Source: an uncultured Rhodopila sp. (GTDB lineage: Bacteria > Pseudomonadota > Alphaproteobacteria > Acetobacterales > Acetobacteraceae). From it: a stretch of 64,000 nt of DNA. This document shows positions 1-9,173 of this stretch, in pieces; the first letter of the stretch is position 1, and the number at the start of each line of letters is the position of its first letter. Made by a program: the position numbers and the translations under genes. The notes beneath the pieces were generated by a model, which worked only from the letters and a program-made list of their open reading frames with translations, was not told the DNA's origin and made no database searches. The DNA lies in assembly GCA_903932145.1 (NCBI GenBank), contig CAIZFE010000003.1, positions 62,001 to 126,000 on the forward strand, read 5' to 3'.

Positions 1-1056
1 GCGTTCAAGTTCGTTCCTCGTCAGGCCGGAGACGCGTTCTATTTCGCCCCAGTCCGCGGCGAGCGCGGCCTGAGCAAAGGTCTCGAAATCATGTGTATGT
101 TCGGCGATAAAAGCGCGGTCGATGATCCCTGGCTGGCCATTGGCCAGTCGTTGCTTATCGGTGGCGAAGACGTGCTTGCAAAGCCCCATCAAGGCGGCGA
201 TGTCGCCACCGGGACGCACCTGTAGATACATGTATGACAACGCCGTGCCATGACCGGTCAGCATCTCGATCGGATTCTGTGGATTGACGAAATGTTCCAG
301 GCCTTTTTCCCGCACCGGGTTGAAGGTCACGATCTTGCAGCCGCGCTTCACCGCATCCTGTAGCGGATGCAGAAAGCGCGGGCTGTTGGAGCCCGGATTC
401 TGTCCGAAATAGAAGATCGCGTCACAATAATCGAAATCGTCCAGCACGCAGGTACCGACCGGCGACCCGATCACCTTCTTCAACGCGACCGAGGTCGTTT
501 CGTGACACATGTTCGAACTATCGGGCAGGTTGTTATGCCCGTAGAATCGAGCAAACAGAGCGTAAAGATAGGATGCCTCAAGGCTCGCCTTGCCGGAGGC
601 ATAAAAGATCGTCGATTTGGGATCGAGCCGGTTCAATTCCCGACCGATACTGCCAAAGGCTTCGTTCCAGTCACAGGCAACATATTTGTCCGTAGCGGCA
701 TCATATCGCAGCGGTTGGGTCAGTCTGCCCTGCATTTCAAGGTCGTAATCCTGCCACCCACGCAACTCGGTCACCGTGTGTTCGGCGAAAAAGGCCGGCG
801 TGCAACGGTCGCGCGTCAATTCCCAGATCGTCGATTTCGCGCCGTTTTCGCAGAATTCAAAAACATGGGGATGGGCCGGCTTGCCCCATGCGCACGACGA
901 ACACATGAAGCCCTTGGCTTTGTTCTGCCGAGCGAGCGTCTCGACGATGGCGGGCGTGGCAAGTTCGCGGGCGAAGACATGGCCAATGCCCCTCAGCGAA
1001 CCCCAACCCCCGGCCGGACCATCGTAATGCCTGGTGTCTGGCCCTTCGTCGCCCAT
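1..1056 (-). CDS. FdhF/YdeP-family molybdopterin oxidoreductase, N-terminal part (runs off the window)
   Basis: The reverse strand is open from an ATG at 1056 down to base 1, giving 352 codons with no stop, so the C-terminus lies outside the window. The protein begins MGDEGPDTRHYDGPAGGWGS and has a Cys-x-x-Cys (MCSSCAWGKP) near residue 52, followed by stretches such as SSNMCHETTSVALK and YFGQNPGSNSP. These are typical of the molybdopterin-binding domain of formate-dehydrogenase-like YdeP proteins. Members are predicted cytoplasmic oxidoreductases linked to acid or formate metabolism; the true substrate is not known. The gene reads away from the ArsC-like gene at 1175, leaving about 120 bp between the divergent starts. 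Family is confident, reaction is not. Confidence 0.85.
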   Translation of the reverse strand, partial: MGDEGPDTRHYDGPAGGWGSLRGIGHVFARELATPAIVETLARQNKAKGFMCSSCAWGKPAHPHVFEFCENGAKSTIWELTRDRCTPAFFAEHTVTELRGWQDYDLEMQGRLTQPLRYDAATDKYVACDWNEAFGSIGRELNRLDPKSTIFYASGKASLEASYLYALFARFYGHNNLPDSSNMCHETTSVALKKVIGSPVGTCVLDDFDYCDAIFYFGQNPGSNSPRFLHPLQDAVKRGCKIVTFNPVREKGLEHFVNPQNPIEMLTGHGTALSYMYLQVRPGGDIAALMGLCKHVFATDKQRLANGQPGIIDRAFIAEHTHDFETFAQAALAADWGEIERVSGLTRNELER

Positions 1057-1174
1057 CTTCAAGGTCCCTGATTTGCAAACGCCAGTAGAACGCATGCCAG
1101 GGGTGTCGGTTCCGTCCCGTTGACCGTCCAAACGACTTGGGTCAAACCGGATTTTCGGATGGGAGCGACGCGCG

Positions 1175-1522
1175 ATGACGATCACGATCTATGGCATTAA
1201 GGCCTGCGACACGATGAAGAAGGCTCGGTCCTGGCTCGAGGCAAACGGTGTCGATCACGCCTTTCACGATTACAAAACCAAAGCGATCGGGCGCGATACG
1301 CTGGAGGCCTGGGCGCGATCGGTCGGCTGGGAGACATTACTAAATCGGTCCGGGACCACGTTTCGAAAACTTGCCGACGCGGATAAGGCTGATTTGGATC
1401 AGGCGAAAGCTGTGGCGTTGATGCTCGCGCAGCCGTCAATGATCAAGCGCCCGGTTTTGGATGTGGACGGGCGCCTGATTGTCGGCTTCAAGCCGGAGAC
1501 CTATGCCGCCGCCCTTGCCTGA
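1175..1522 (+). CDS. ArsC/Spx-family reductase (YffB-like)
   Basis: This 115-residue protein has the thioredoxin-like ArsC fold. It opens with a beta strand (MTITIYGI) and a single conserved cysteine in KACDTMKKA (Cys11), and carries a late conserved arginine in SMIKRPVL. Length and layout match the YffB/ArsC-family group, which lacks the extra cysteines of true arsenate reductases. Members are thought to be glutathione-dependent thiol reductases, and a role in arsenate reduction is doubtful. The ATG at 1175 follows a purine-rich GGGAGCGACG. It is divergent from the YdeP-like gene and convergent with the receiver gene that ends at 1529, only 6 bp away. Confidence 0.85.
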   Translation: MTITIYGIKACDTMKKARSWLEANGVDHAFHDYKTKAIGRDTLEAWARSVGWETLLNRSGTTFRKLADADKADLDQAKAVALMLAQPSMIKRPVLDVDGRLIVGFKPETYAAALA

Positions 1523-1528
1523 GGTCGC

Positions 1529-1918
1529 TCAGGCGCCGGGTGCCCGAGACTTTTGATCAGCCCGTCGCAATGCTATTGTAACGGCTCCGAGCAGAGAATT
1601 GCCCTCAAACGGTTTGCTGAGGCGCGGCGCGCGCTGGCAAATTGCCGGAACCGCGAGGCCGGCCCCGAATGCGGTCAGCAGAACGAATGGTATGCCGCGA
1701 GCGTGCAGAATTTCGGCGACCGGCCAGACATAGATGCCAGGACCCAGGTTCACATCAAGGACAGCCGCGTCGATCTGTGTCGTTTGGGCGAATGTCATCG
1801 CCAAGGCCAGATCATCCGCCGGGCCGACGACGGTATATCCGCCGTCTGTCAGTACATCCTCAGTATGAAGGGCGATCATGGCGTCATCTTCAACCAACAG
1901 AATGCGGTGACCGGTCAT
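1529..1918 (-). CDS. single-domain response regulator (CheY-like receiver)
   Basis: The 129 residues form one receiver domain and nothing else. The acidic pair (LLVEDD) is at the start, the phospho-acceptor Asp sits in AAVLDVNLG, the Thr in LLTAFGA and the Lys in LSKPF. There is no output domain, so it probably acts by protein contact or as a phosphate relay, as is common for partners of HWE kinases. Its ATG overlaps the stop of the PYP gene upstream in the ATGA arrangement (1915-1918), so the two are translationally coupled. It is the last gene of the kinase-PYP-receiver cassette. Confidence 0.9.
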   Translation of the reverse strand: MTGHRILLVEDDAMIALHTEDVLTDGGYTVVGPADDLALAMTFAQTTQIDAAVLDVNLGPGIYVWPVAEILHARGIPFVLLTAFGAGLAVPAICQRAPRLSKPFEGNSLLGAVTIALRRADQKSRAPGA

Positions 1919-2310
1919 GCTCCGGTGTCAGCCGCCTGCCGCTGGATGAACATCCAACTTCCACCGTCCGTCGCGGCCTGGACACGCACCGTGAGTGCAC
2001 GGTCGCGGTCGCTGAAATCGCCGACAAAGGAAAAAGCGATGTCGAGGGTACCAGCCGCAAGCGCGCGATCGATCCGCCCTTTGAACGACGGGTTATTCAT
2101 GCAAGGTGCGATATCGACGAAAAATTGCCGCCCCTGTGTTGGCCGCGCTTTACGGCCGGATTGCTGAGCTTCGGTCCGATTGTAGACCCGCACCGTGCCC
2201 TCCGCATCGAGGCCGATCACCCCGAACGGCAATCTATCGAGGTCCGCGGGCGTCAGCGCCTCTATCGCGTCCGCAAGCCGCTCAGTTTCAAACTCCGGCA
2301 AAGAAATCAC
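1915..2310 (-). CDS. photoactive yellow protein (PYP)-family blue-light sensor
   Basis: The protein is 131 residues long, close to the 125 of classical PYP, and aligns along its whole length with an offset of one residue. Chromophore-site residues are kept: Tyr43, Glu47 and Arg53 correspond to PYP Tyr42, Glu46 and Arg52, and Cys70 in FFVDIAPC corresponds to the Cys69 that binds p-coumaric acid. Thr50 is conservatively Ser51. Further matches are LPFGVIGLD near the N-terminus and the closing SWMFIQR. PYP is a cytoplasmic PAS-fold photoreceptor. No tyrosine ammonia lyase or p-coumaroyl-CoA ligase gene is nearby, so the chromophore would have to come from elsewhere. The gene sits between an HWE kinase and a receiver and overlaps the receiver by 4 bp. 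Photochemical activity is inferred. Confidence 0.85.
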   Translation of the reverse strand: MISLPEFETERLADAIEALTPADLDRLPFGVIGLDAEGTVRVYNRTEAQQSGRKARPTQGRQFFVDIAPCMNNPSFKGRIDRALAAGTLDIAFSFVGDFSDRDRALTVRVQAATDGGSWMFIQRQAADTGA

Positions 2311-2450
2311 TCTCGGTCCTTAAGGAAAATATTAATCTGTTACATTTCAAGATAGAGAAAACTTCACGATTTTAACGTATCTGCAAGTGGCTCCTGCGTC
2401 AAACGGCACTGCCGGCCCAGAAATAGGGCGCGTGTCGACCGCCAGCAGGC

Positions 2451-4319
2451 TCAATTCGTATAACCGTCGTAAACCACGATCCCGACGAGATGTGTCACCA
2501 CATTGTCTCCGGCGGCAGACAGCGGCACCAACAGACGCTCAAAAGTCAGAGGATCGCCGTCGCCGAAGTCGAACCGGAGCAACTCGTGTGTCGGTTGGGC
2601 CTGCCGGGCACAGCGTTGATAGGCTTGTATCAGGCCGTCGGGGTCTTCATCCGTGTGATCCCGCACCTGGAGCGGACGGCCAAGTTGTTCGATCAGCGCG
2701 TGTCCGACCTGAACGAAGCGAACGGTGTTATCATCCTCGACCACCGCGATGGTCAGCGCGCCGGTCGCCGCGAAACGCGACCAATCGAAACCGGATAATG
2801 CCGGCAACGCGCGGTCAACATCCTGCCTATGCGACCAGGTGTCGTAGAGCGAGCGGACGATCTCACTTTTGATTTTTCGCCTCACGGGCGATTCGATGAT
2901 GATCGAGCCGAACCGCTCCATAGGCGCGGTGAGCCGGTAGCGAAAGCCGGACTGCGTGTATTCCAGCAGCGGCTTGCAGTTGAATTCGGTTCCAGCGACC
3001 CGTGCAATCAGCGTTGTGCCAAAACCTGTATGGGTTGGCGCAACCGCTGGCGGGCCGCCCGCTTCCCGCCAGTCGAATTGAAACTGCTGCTGACCAGGCA
3101 GGCCGGCGATGCCCCAGGTCAGGAACACCTGGCCATCCGGCACCGATAGTCCCCCATATTTCGCGGCATTGGTCGCCAGTTCGTGGGTGACCAATGCGAA
3201 GGTTTGCGCGGCCTTGACCGTCAGCACGATGTTGGGACCATCGAGTTGAGCCCGTGCGCCAAACGCGCCCAGTTCATTTCGTAAGATCTTGTCCAACGGG
3301 GCACCGTCGAATGCCTCATTCGTCAGGGCATCATAGGTTCGCGATAAGGCATGCAGCCGGCCACTGAAGGCTTGTCTTGCGTCGGGAAGGGTGCGCTCAC
3401 CCGACAAGCTGCGGCTGGCAATCGATTGGATCACCGCGAGCAGGTTCTTGCCGCGATGGGCGAGTTCGAGCAGCAACGTGTGCCTTACGTACTCGGCCCG
3501 CTTGCGTTCCGAGATATCCGAGACCACGGCGATGAAATAGTCGATCCCGCCATTGGCGGTCCGGACGCAACTGGTGGTAACGGAGGCCCAAATCTCCGTT
3601 TTGTCGGGGTGCAGGAAACGTTTTTCCACACTGTAGGAGTCGATGCCGCCGGATCGGATGACTTCGAAATGCGCCCGGTCGGCGTCGATATCGGCCGGAT
3701 GGGTGATGTCGAACCAGGTCATGGTTCGCAGCACCGACGCTGAATAACCGGTCATCCGAGCCAGGCGGTCGTTGACCCGCAGCCATTGTCCGTTGGGGGC
3801 GATTTCGGCGATACCGACGGCCGCGTTTTCAAACATCGCCCGGAAGCGTTTGTCGCTGGCCCGCCGGTCGTCGTCCGCCTGTTTCAGTAATGTAATATTC
3901 TGGTGAGAGACAATAGCACCGCCATTGCCGGTCCGGGACAGCGATGCCACGGTCATCAGAAACCATCGTTGTTCCGTTGGGGAATGACAAGCATATTCCA
4001 GGGTGAACTGCGGCAGTGTCCCGTCCAGGACACTGCTGATACCGAGAAAGGCCCGCATCGATTCCGCATCGGTCGCGGCGGCATCGCGGCAGACCGCCAG
4101 ATAGTCCGTTCCAGGACCAATTGCGGGACTGGAGCCAACGATATTGTCGGCGGCGAAGGTCAGCCAAGCCTGATTGACAATGGTTATCCTGCCGCTTTTG
4201 TCCAGGATGGCAATATTTGCCGGCTGGACGGCGGGATCAGCTTCGCTTGTCCATGCGGGTTGAAACGGTCGCTCCGCGGATAGCTGAGCATGATCGGCAG
4301 GCGGCGCGGGCATCGACAT
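2451..4319 (-). CDS. PAS-PAS-HWE histidine kinase with C-terminal PAS-like domain
   Basis: This 622-residue protein has no membrane segment and should be cytosolic. Two PAS domains come first (about residues 30-145 and 155-280, the second with GYSASVL and ISERKRAE). The HWE/HisKA_2 phosphoacceptor region follows, with its His in LAHRGKNLLAVIQS near residue 288. The ATP-binding part shows an N-box (HELATNAAKYG) and the W-x-E motif (FDWREAGGPP) that names the family. The last 140 residues look like a PAS_5 domain (ERLLVPLS). HWE kinases often respond to light or stress. The gene is followed after 140 bp by the PYP gene and then the receiver, all in one direction, which suggests one signalling unit. 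Direct PYP-kinase contact is an inference. Confidence 0.9.
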   Translation of the reverse strand: MSMPAPPADHAQLSAERPFQPAWTSEADPAVQPANIAILDKSGRITIVNQAWLTFAADNIVGSSPAIGPGTDYLAVCRDAAATDAESMRAFLGISSVLDGTLPQFTLEYACHSPTEQRWFLMTVASLSRTGNGGAIVSHQNITLLKQADDDRRASDKRFRAMFENAAVGIAEIAPNGQWLRVNDRLARMTGYSASVLRTMTWFDITHPADIDADRAHFEVIRSGGIDSYSVEKRFLHPDKTEIWASVTTSCVRTANGGIDYFIAVVSDISERKRAEYVRHTLLLELAHRGKNLLAVIQSIASRSLSGERTLPDARQAFSGRLHALSRTYDALTNEAFDGAPLDKILRNELGAFGARAQLDGPNIVLTVKAAQTFALVTHELATNAAKYGGLSVPDGQVFLTWGIAGLPGQQQFQFDWREAGGPPAVAPTHTGFGTTLIARVAGTEFNCKPLLEYTQSGFRYRLTAPMERFGSIIIESPVRRKIKSEIVRSLYDTWSHRQDVDRALPALSGFDWSRFAATGALTIAVVEDDNTVRFVQVGHALIEQLGRPLQVRDHTDEDPDGLIQAYQRCARQAQPTHELLRFDFGDGDPLTFERLLVPLSAAGDNVVTHLVGIVVYDGYTN

Positions 4320-4621
4320 GTCTTCCGATTAACGGGCGATGCCCATATTTTTATTTTGGTATCATATGGATATTGCCGTATCGCAATGTGCGGGTTACCT
4401 TCCGCCGACCCGGGGACAATAGCAAGCTGTTTGTTCCCCTGTTCGTCACCGTCGGGCGCGCCTTTTCTGAGTGGATGAGAGCTGATCCGGTTCAACCAGA
4501 TCGTGGTGCGGGCTGGCCATTGGCTGGCGCAAGAGACTCCGGTTGACGTTAAGGCTGAAGCTTGGACGTTTACGCCATTACCCGCTACGGTTGTGCAGCC
4601 GCTTTGGCGGAGCTTGAATCG
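4320..4621. other. divergent intergenic region, kinase versus TTT receptor remnant
   Basis: About 300 bp separate the divergent start of the histidine kinase from the broken TTT receptor. Its first half is more AT-rich (around 4340-4400) and should carry the kinase-cassette promoter. No RNA gene, terminator or convincing conserved ORF is visible. No clear operator palindrome was found by eye. Confidence 0.4.
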
Positions 4622-5518
4622 ATGCGACGAACCCTACGCGCAGGCTGTCTGCTGTTGGCAGTGGCTGGTCTGTGGTCGGCATCGGCGCAGGCGGTCTATC
4701 CGGACCGGCCGATCCATTTGGTCGTTCCGTTCGCTCCCGGCGGGGGTGTCGATGTCATCGCGCGGCTGGTCGCACATCGGCTTGCGGAGCGTATCAATCA
4801 GGCCGTGATTGTGGAAAACCGGTCCGGAGCCGGGGGAAATATCGCCAATCAGTATGTGGCCCGAGCAACGCCCGACGGATACACATTGCTGATGGCGTCA
4901 CCGGCCGCGGCGGTGTTGTCCAGCACGATGCTGTTGGTTGTCGCAGCCGACAGTCCCATTCACGACGTGCGGGATCTGATCGCCCGGGCGCAGGCGAAGC
5001 CCGGTGTCTTGAATTACGCCTCGGCCGGTGTTGGCAGCAGCGAGCATCTGGCGGGGGAATTGTTCGGACAGATGGCGGAGATAACGGTGGTGCACATGCC
5101 GTATAGGGGGAGCGGCCTGGCCATGAACGATCTCCTCGCCGGACAGGTACAGTTCATGTTCGGTGGTGCGGCGGGGCTTCTGCCGCAGGTTCAGGCCGGG
5201 CAATTGCGGGCGCTGGCGCAGACCGGCAAAACGCCACAGCCGGACATGCCGGATATTCCGACGATGGATCAGGCCGGCGTTCCCTAATATGATGTTATTA
5301 TCTGGAACGGTGTGATGGCGCCGAAGGGGACACCGCCCGGGATCATCGAATTTCTCAATACCGGGATTTCCGCCGCGGCGAACGATCTCGCGCCTCGATT
5401 CAATGCCCTCGGGGGGCAGGCGATGACGATGACGCCGCGGACATTTCGGGCAGTGATCGCCGACCAGATCGCCAAGTGGGCGGCGGTGATCGAGAAGGTC
5501 AATGTCCATGCCAACTGA
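4622..5518 (+). pseudogene. tripartite tricarboxylate transporter (Bug/TctC) receptor, broken
   Basis: The frame encodes a signal peptide (MRRTLRAGCLLLAVAGL...ASAQA) and clear Bug-receptor motifs: YPDRPIHLVVPFAPGGGVDV, ENRSGAGGNIA, VHMPYRGSG and MFGGAAGLLPQVQAG. Two lesions are seen. An in-frame TAA at 5285-5287 falls right after DQAGVP, and the same frame then continues as YDVIIWNGVMAPKGTPPGII to a normal C-terminus. In addition, about 25 codons that normally follow the TLLMASPAAA strand are missing. The first 221 residues alone would lack the second lobe. Its end overlaps the MmgE/PrpD start by 17 bp, so it once fed that operon with a carboxylate receptor. A sequencing error cannot explain both lesions easily. 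Confidence 0.85.
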
Positions 5519-6899
5519 GGACGCCGCCGATACGATCGCGCGGCATCTGGCGCGGGTGTCGTATCAGGATTTGCCGGATTCGGTGGTGCAGGCGACCAAG
5601 GCGTCGATCCTGGATACGCTGGCCTGCATGTTCGCCGGCAGCGCCAGCGTCGATGTCGCGGCAATCGCCGGGCTGGTCGCGGATACCGGCGGGCGTCCGT
5701 CCAGCACGGTAATTCTGGGAGGCGGGTTGAAAGTTCCGGCCGCGCAGGCGGTGCTCGTGAACGGCGCGATGATTCACCAGTTCGACTTTGACGACACGCA
5801 TGATTTAGCGATCTGCCATCCCACGTCGGCCTGTCTGCCGGCAGCGCTGGCGGTGGGGGAAGAAGTCGGAGGCGTTTCGGGTCGCGATGTGATCCTGGCG
5901 GTCGCGTTGGGGACCGATCTGGTCAGCCGGGTCGCGCTGGCGATCCATGGCGGGTTGCTGGATTATCCGTGGTTTCGGGCGCCGATCGTCGGTTTGTTCG
6001 GCACCACAGCCGTCGCGGCGAAGATCCGCGGTGCCAACGAAGCGCAGCATCGCGACGCGCTCGGTCTGACGCTGCCGTTGATCAGTTGCACCAGTGCCAG
6101 TCTGCATCACGGCAACTCCAGCGTCCGGTCGATCCGCGACGGTCTGGTGTACCGCAGCGGCGTGCTGGCGGCGGAACTGGCGATGCGCGGCCTGCGTGGC
6201 GACCAGGCGGTGTTTGAGGGGAAATACGGTTACTACCAGTCGTTCTTTCGTGGTGAATACGACCGGACGAAACTGCTCGACGGGCTGGGAGAGCGTTTCG
6301 AGTCCGACCGGATATCATTGAAGCCCTGGCCATCCAGACGCACCCTGCATCGAACCATTACGGCGGTGATCGATCTGATGACGTCCGCCGATCTGATGTT
6401 CGATGACATCGAGACTGTTGAGATATTGGTTGGCCCGATTACCCGGCCGTGGTGCCAGCCCGTCACCGTCGGCATGGTGCCGGAGCGGCGCATTGATGTG
6501 TTGAACAACATGCTGTTCGCTGTGGGCGCTGCGATCCGCTACCGCGATGTGCCGCTGAGTCTGTATAACGATCCGCAACGCGCCGATGATGTTGTGACCG
6601 AAGCGGTACCCAAAGTCCGCTGGCGGGAAGTGGAAAAGGTGTCGGACAGCCTGGTGGCAGAAACGGCACAGGTTAAGATCGTTACGGTCAACGGGGTCCT
6701 GCATGAGGCGTCCTGCGACATTCCGCTCGGGCATCCAGACCGGCCGATTTCCGCGGCGCAACTGCGTGCCAAGTTTATGGAGCGCGCGCGTAACGCCAGC
6801 CGAGCACTGGATCCCGGTCGGTTGGATGATATTTTCGAAATGGTCATGGCGTTGGACAAGCTACCCGATGTTGGTGCATTGACGGCTTTGTTGGCGTAG
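5502..6899 (+). CDS. MmgE/PrpD family protein
   Basis: The 465-residue product has the full length of the MmgE/PrpD family (2-methylcitrate dehydratase and related dehydratases or isomerases). Family features are the helical N-terminal domain with DSVVQATKASILDTLACMFAG, the motif INGAMIHQFDFDDTHD-like stretch near residue 90, and the lid region WPSRRTLHRTI. The reaction is likely dehydration or isomerization of a tricarboxylate or related acid in the cytosol; the substrate cannot be read from sequence. The ATG at 5502 lies inside the end of the broken TTT receptor, which suggests a former receptor-enzyme operon. The aminotransferase follows after 81 bp. Confidence 0.85.
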   Translation: MSMPTEDAADTIARHLARVSYQDLPDSVVQATKASILDTLACMFAGSASVDVAAIAGLVADTGGRPSSTVILGGGLKVPAAQAVLVNGAMIHQFDFDDTHDLAICHPTSACLPAALAVGEEVGGVSGRDVILAVALGTDLVSRVALAIHGGLLDYPWFRAPIVGLFGTTAVAAKIRGANEAQHRDALGLTLPLISCTSASLHHGNSSVRSIRDGLVYRSGVLAAELAMRGLRGDQAVFEGKYGYYQSFFRGEYDRTKLLDGLGERFESDRISLKPWPSRRTLHRTITAVIDLMTSADLMFDDIETVEILVGPITRPWCQPVTVGMVPERRIDVLNNMLFAVGAAIRYRDVPLSLYNDPQRADDVVTEAVPKVRWREVEKVSDSLVAETAQVKIVTVNGVLHEASCDIPLGHPDRPISAAQLRAKFMERARNASRALDPGRLDDIFEMVMALDKLPDVGALTALLA

Positions 6900-6980
6900 G
6901 GGCGTCCGGAACCCTGCTGTAGGGGCACTGACTGGTTTGAGGCTATAAGCCTTTCAACCTAAAGCCCGAAGGATCATTCC

Positions 6981-8171
6981 ATGCCCAACCCGCCGACCAC
7001 TAAACCGCGCGGCCGCCACTTCTTCGCCAACCCGGGGCCGACGAACATTCCGGACAGCATCCTGCGGGCGATGGACCGGCCCAGCATCGACTTCATGGAT
7101 CCGGAGTTCGTTCCGGTTTACGACGCCGCCTTCGCCGGGGTGAAGCGAGTTCTACGCACCGAGCAGCATCTGTTCATGTACAACGCCTCTGGCCATGGCG
7201 CCTGGGAAGCCAGCCTGACAAACCTGTTGTCACCCGGCGATACGATCCTGGTGCTGGAATCCGGCTATTTCTCCGACGAGTGGGCTGCCATGGCGCGCGG
7301 TCATGGGCTACAGGTGCAGGTTGTCGCGGCCGACTGGCGGCGCGGCGTCGATATTGCGGATGTCGGCAAGGCGCTGGCGGCGGATACGGGGCACGCGATC
7401 AAGGCGGTCTGCGTGGTGCACAACGAAACCGCCACCGGCATGATGCTGCCGTTGCCGGAGATCCGGGCGGCGATCGATGCCGCCGCTCATCCCGCTCTTT
7501 TGCTGGTCGATACGATTTCCTCGCTGGGGTCGTTAGAGTTCCGGATGGACGACTGGAAGATCGACTGCGTCGTCGGCGGCAGCCAAAAGGGCCTGATGCT
7601 GCCAACGGGCATGAGTTTTACCGGCGTGTCAGACAAAGCCATGCAAGCGCACGAAACCGCCAAACTGCATCGTTTCTACTTCGACTGGACAATGATGGTG
7701 AAGCGCGCGTCGAAAAGTTTCATTGGCACTATTCCAGTCAACATTTTCTACGGCCTGCGCGAGTCGATCCGTCTGTTGGACGAAGAGGGCCTCGATGCCG
7801 TCGTCGCTCGGCATGCGCGTCTGGCTGAGGCAACCCGTCGGGCCGTAACCGTTTGGGCAGGAAACAATGGACCGCGATTGTTCTGCATGACGCCGGGCCG
7901 GTTTTCGAATTCCGTCACCGCGATCCTGATGCCGGAGGGCACCAACGCCGACGCCCTGCGCAAAACAGTGCGGGAGCGGTTCAATGTTTCGCTCGGTGGG
8001 GGACTCGGCAAGCTGAGCGGCACGGTCTTCCGGATCGGGCATCTGGGCGACCTGAACGAACCGATGCTGTTGGGCGCTCTGACCGCGATCGAAATGGCGC
8101 TGCGCATCGATGGCATCCCGCACGGAAGGGGCGGCGTGGAAGCCGCGATGGCGTTTCTGGCCGGGGAGTAA
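6981..8171 (+). CDS. class V aminotransferase (serine/alanine-glyoxylate type)
   Basis: The 396-residue protein is a PLP-dependent fold-type I enzyme of the alanine/serine-glyoxylate aminotransferase group. It opens with FANPGPTNIPDSILRAM, carries VHNETATGM (substrate/PLP region), the PLP-binding Asp in LLVDTISSLG, and the Schiff-base lysine at Lys203 in GGSQKGLMLPTG. Family members convert glyoxylate with serine or alanine to glycine. Which amino donor is used here is not clear. An AAGGATCATTCC precedes the ATG. The pyridoxal kinase gene that would help supply its cofactor is next door but on the other strand, convergent with a 5-bp gap. Confidence 0.85.
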   Translation: MPNPPTTKPRGRHFFANPGPTNIPDSILRAMDRPSIDFMDPEFVPVYDAAFAGVKRVLRTEQHLFMYNASGHGAWEASLTNLLSPGDTILVLESGYFSDEWAAMARGHGLQVQVVAADWRRGVDIADVGKALAADTGHAIKAVCVVHNETATGMMLPLPEIRAAIDAAAHPALLLVDTISSLGSLEFRMDDWKIDCVVGGSQKGLMLPTGMSFTGVSDKAMQAHETAKLHRFYFDWTMMVKRASKSFIGTIPVNIFYGLRESIRLLDEEGLDAVVARHARLAEATRRAVTVWAGNNGPRLFCMTPGRFSNSVTAILMPEGTNADALRKTVRERFNVSLGGGLGKLSGTVFRIGHLGDLNEPMLLGALTAIEMALRIDGIPHGRGGVEAAMAFLAGE

Positions 8172-8176
8172 CGGGA

Positions 8177-9037
8177 TCAGACCACGACCGAGTGGAAAAC
8201 CCGGGTCGGGGTCACGAACTCGTCCTGTGCGGCGACGGTCAGGATTTCCCGCGATCCGGACTGTTCCGTTCGCCGCAACACGCCGTAAACCGACGACCCG
8301 GCGGCCTCCAGAGCGGCGACGGCGCTGCCGGTTCGCAGCCTGTGGAAGAGGAACAGCGCTGTGATGGCGTCGCCGGCACCGTTGACCGTTAGGCCCAGCC
8401 GAGGCGTACGGAGCAAGTGGAACGCTCCGTCCTCGAACGTCATCATGTCGATTTGGCCGGGCGGGGTCTCGTCAGTCTCCAGGCTGGTCAGCAACACGCA
8501 GGCCGGGCCGTTGGCGTGCAGCATAGACCGCAGCCGCAGCACCGCCTGTTTGGCGCCGTGCAGGGTGGAGCAGTCCAGACCGGTCAGGCGTTCGATTTCG
8601 AACCGATTGGGCGTGGCGATATCGGCGGCGGGCAGGGCGTGTTCGCGCAGGAAATCCTCGATTCCGGGGCGGACATAGACGCCGGTGTCGGTGTCGCCGA
8701 TGACCGGGTCACAGCAGTACAGCGCGGCTGGATTGGCGCGCCTGACGGTTGCCACGGCGTGCAGGATCGCGTCGCCGATATCGGCCCCACCGACATACCC
8801 CGACAGCACGGCGTCGCACCGGCTGAACGCGTCCCGGGCGGCGATCCCGTCCACCAGATCGCGCACCGATTGCCCGTCGTAAACCGCGCCTTTCCAGTCG
8901 CCATACCCGGTGTGGTTGGAGAACTGGACGGTGTTGATCGCCCAGACCTCGGCACCCAGCCGTTGCAGCGGAAACACCGCGCTGGCGTTGCCGACATGGC
9001 CGTAGGAGACCCAGGACTGGATCGACAGGATGTTCAT
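8177..9037 (-). CDS. pdxY: pyridoxal kinase
   Basis: The 286-residue protein is a ribokinase-fold pyridoxal kinase. It starts MNILSIQSWVSYGHVGN, the substrate-binding opening of PdxY/PdxK, has CDPVIGDTDTGVYV in the middle, and the anion-hole and catalytic Asp in VNGAGDAITALFLFH near residue 225. It phosphorylates pyridoxal to PLP in the salvage pathway. I chose the ATG at 9037 because the family N-terminus begins there; the open frame further upstream overlaps the oxidoreductase gene. It lies back to back with that gene (137 bp between starts) and tail to tail with the PLP-dependent aminotransferase. Confidence 0.9.
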   Translation of the reverse strand: MNILSIQSWVSYGHVGNASAVFPLQRLGAEVWAINTVQFSNHTGYGDWKGAVYDGQSVRDLVDGIAARDAFSRCDAVLSGYVGGADIGDAILHAVATVRRANPAALYCCDPVIGDTDTGVYVRPGIEDFLREHALPAADIATPNRFEIERLTGLDCSTLHGAKQAVLRLRSMLHANGPACVLLTSLETDETPPGQIDMMTFEDGAFHLLRTPRLGLTVNGAGDAITALFLFHRLRTGSAVAALEAAGSSVYGVLRRTEQSGSREILTVAAQDEFVTPTRVFHSVVV

Positions 9038-9173
9038 GAGCACGTCTCTTTCCGGCGGTCCGCAGGGGCACAAGCTTCCCTCCCGGACGCAATACGCTAT
9101 ATGCACCGGCAACGCATCCGCGCCCGAGACCCAGCCGGGTCCGCCCTCTTGCCCGACCGGGATACCATCCACC

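Noticed and set aside
5285-5287. TAA in the TTT receptor as a simple sequencing error
   Set aside because: A separate internal deletion in the same gene makes true decay more likely.
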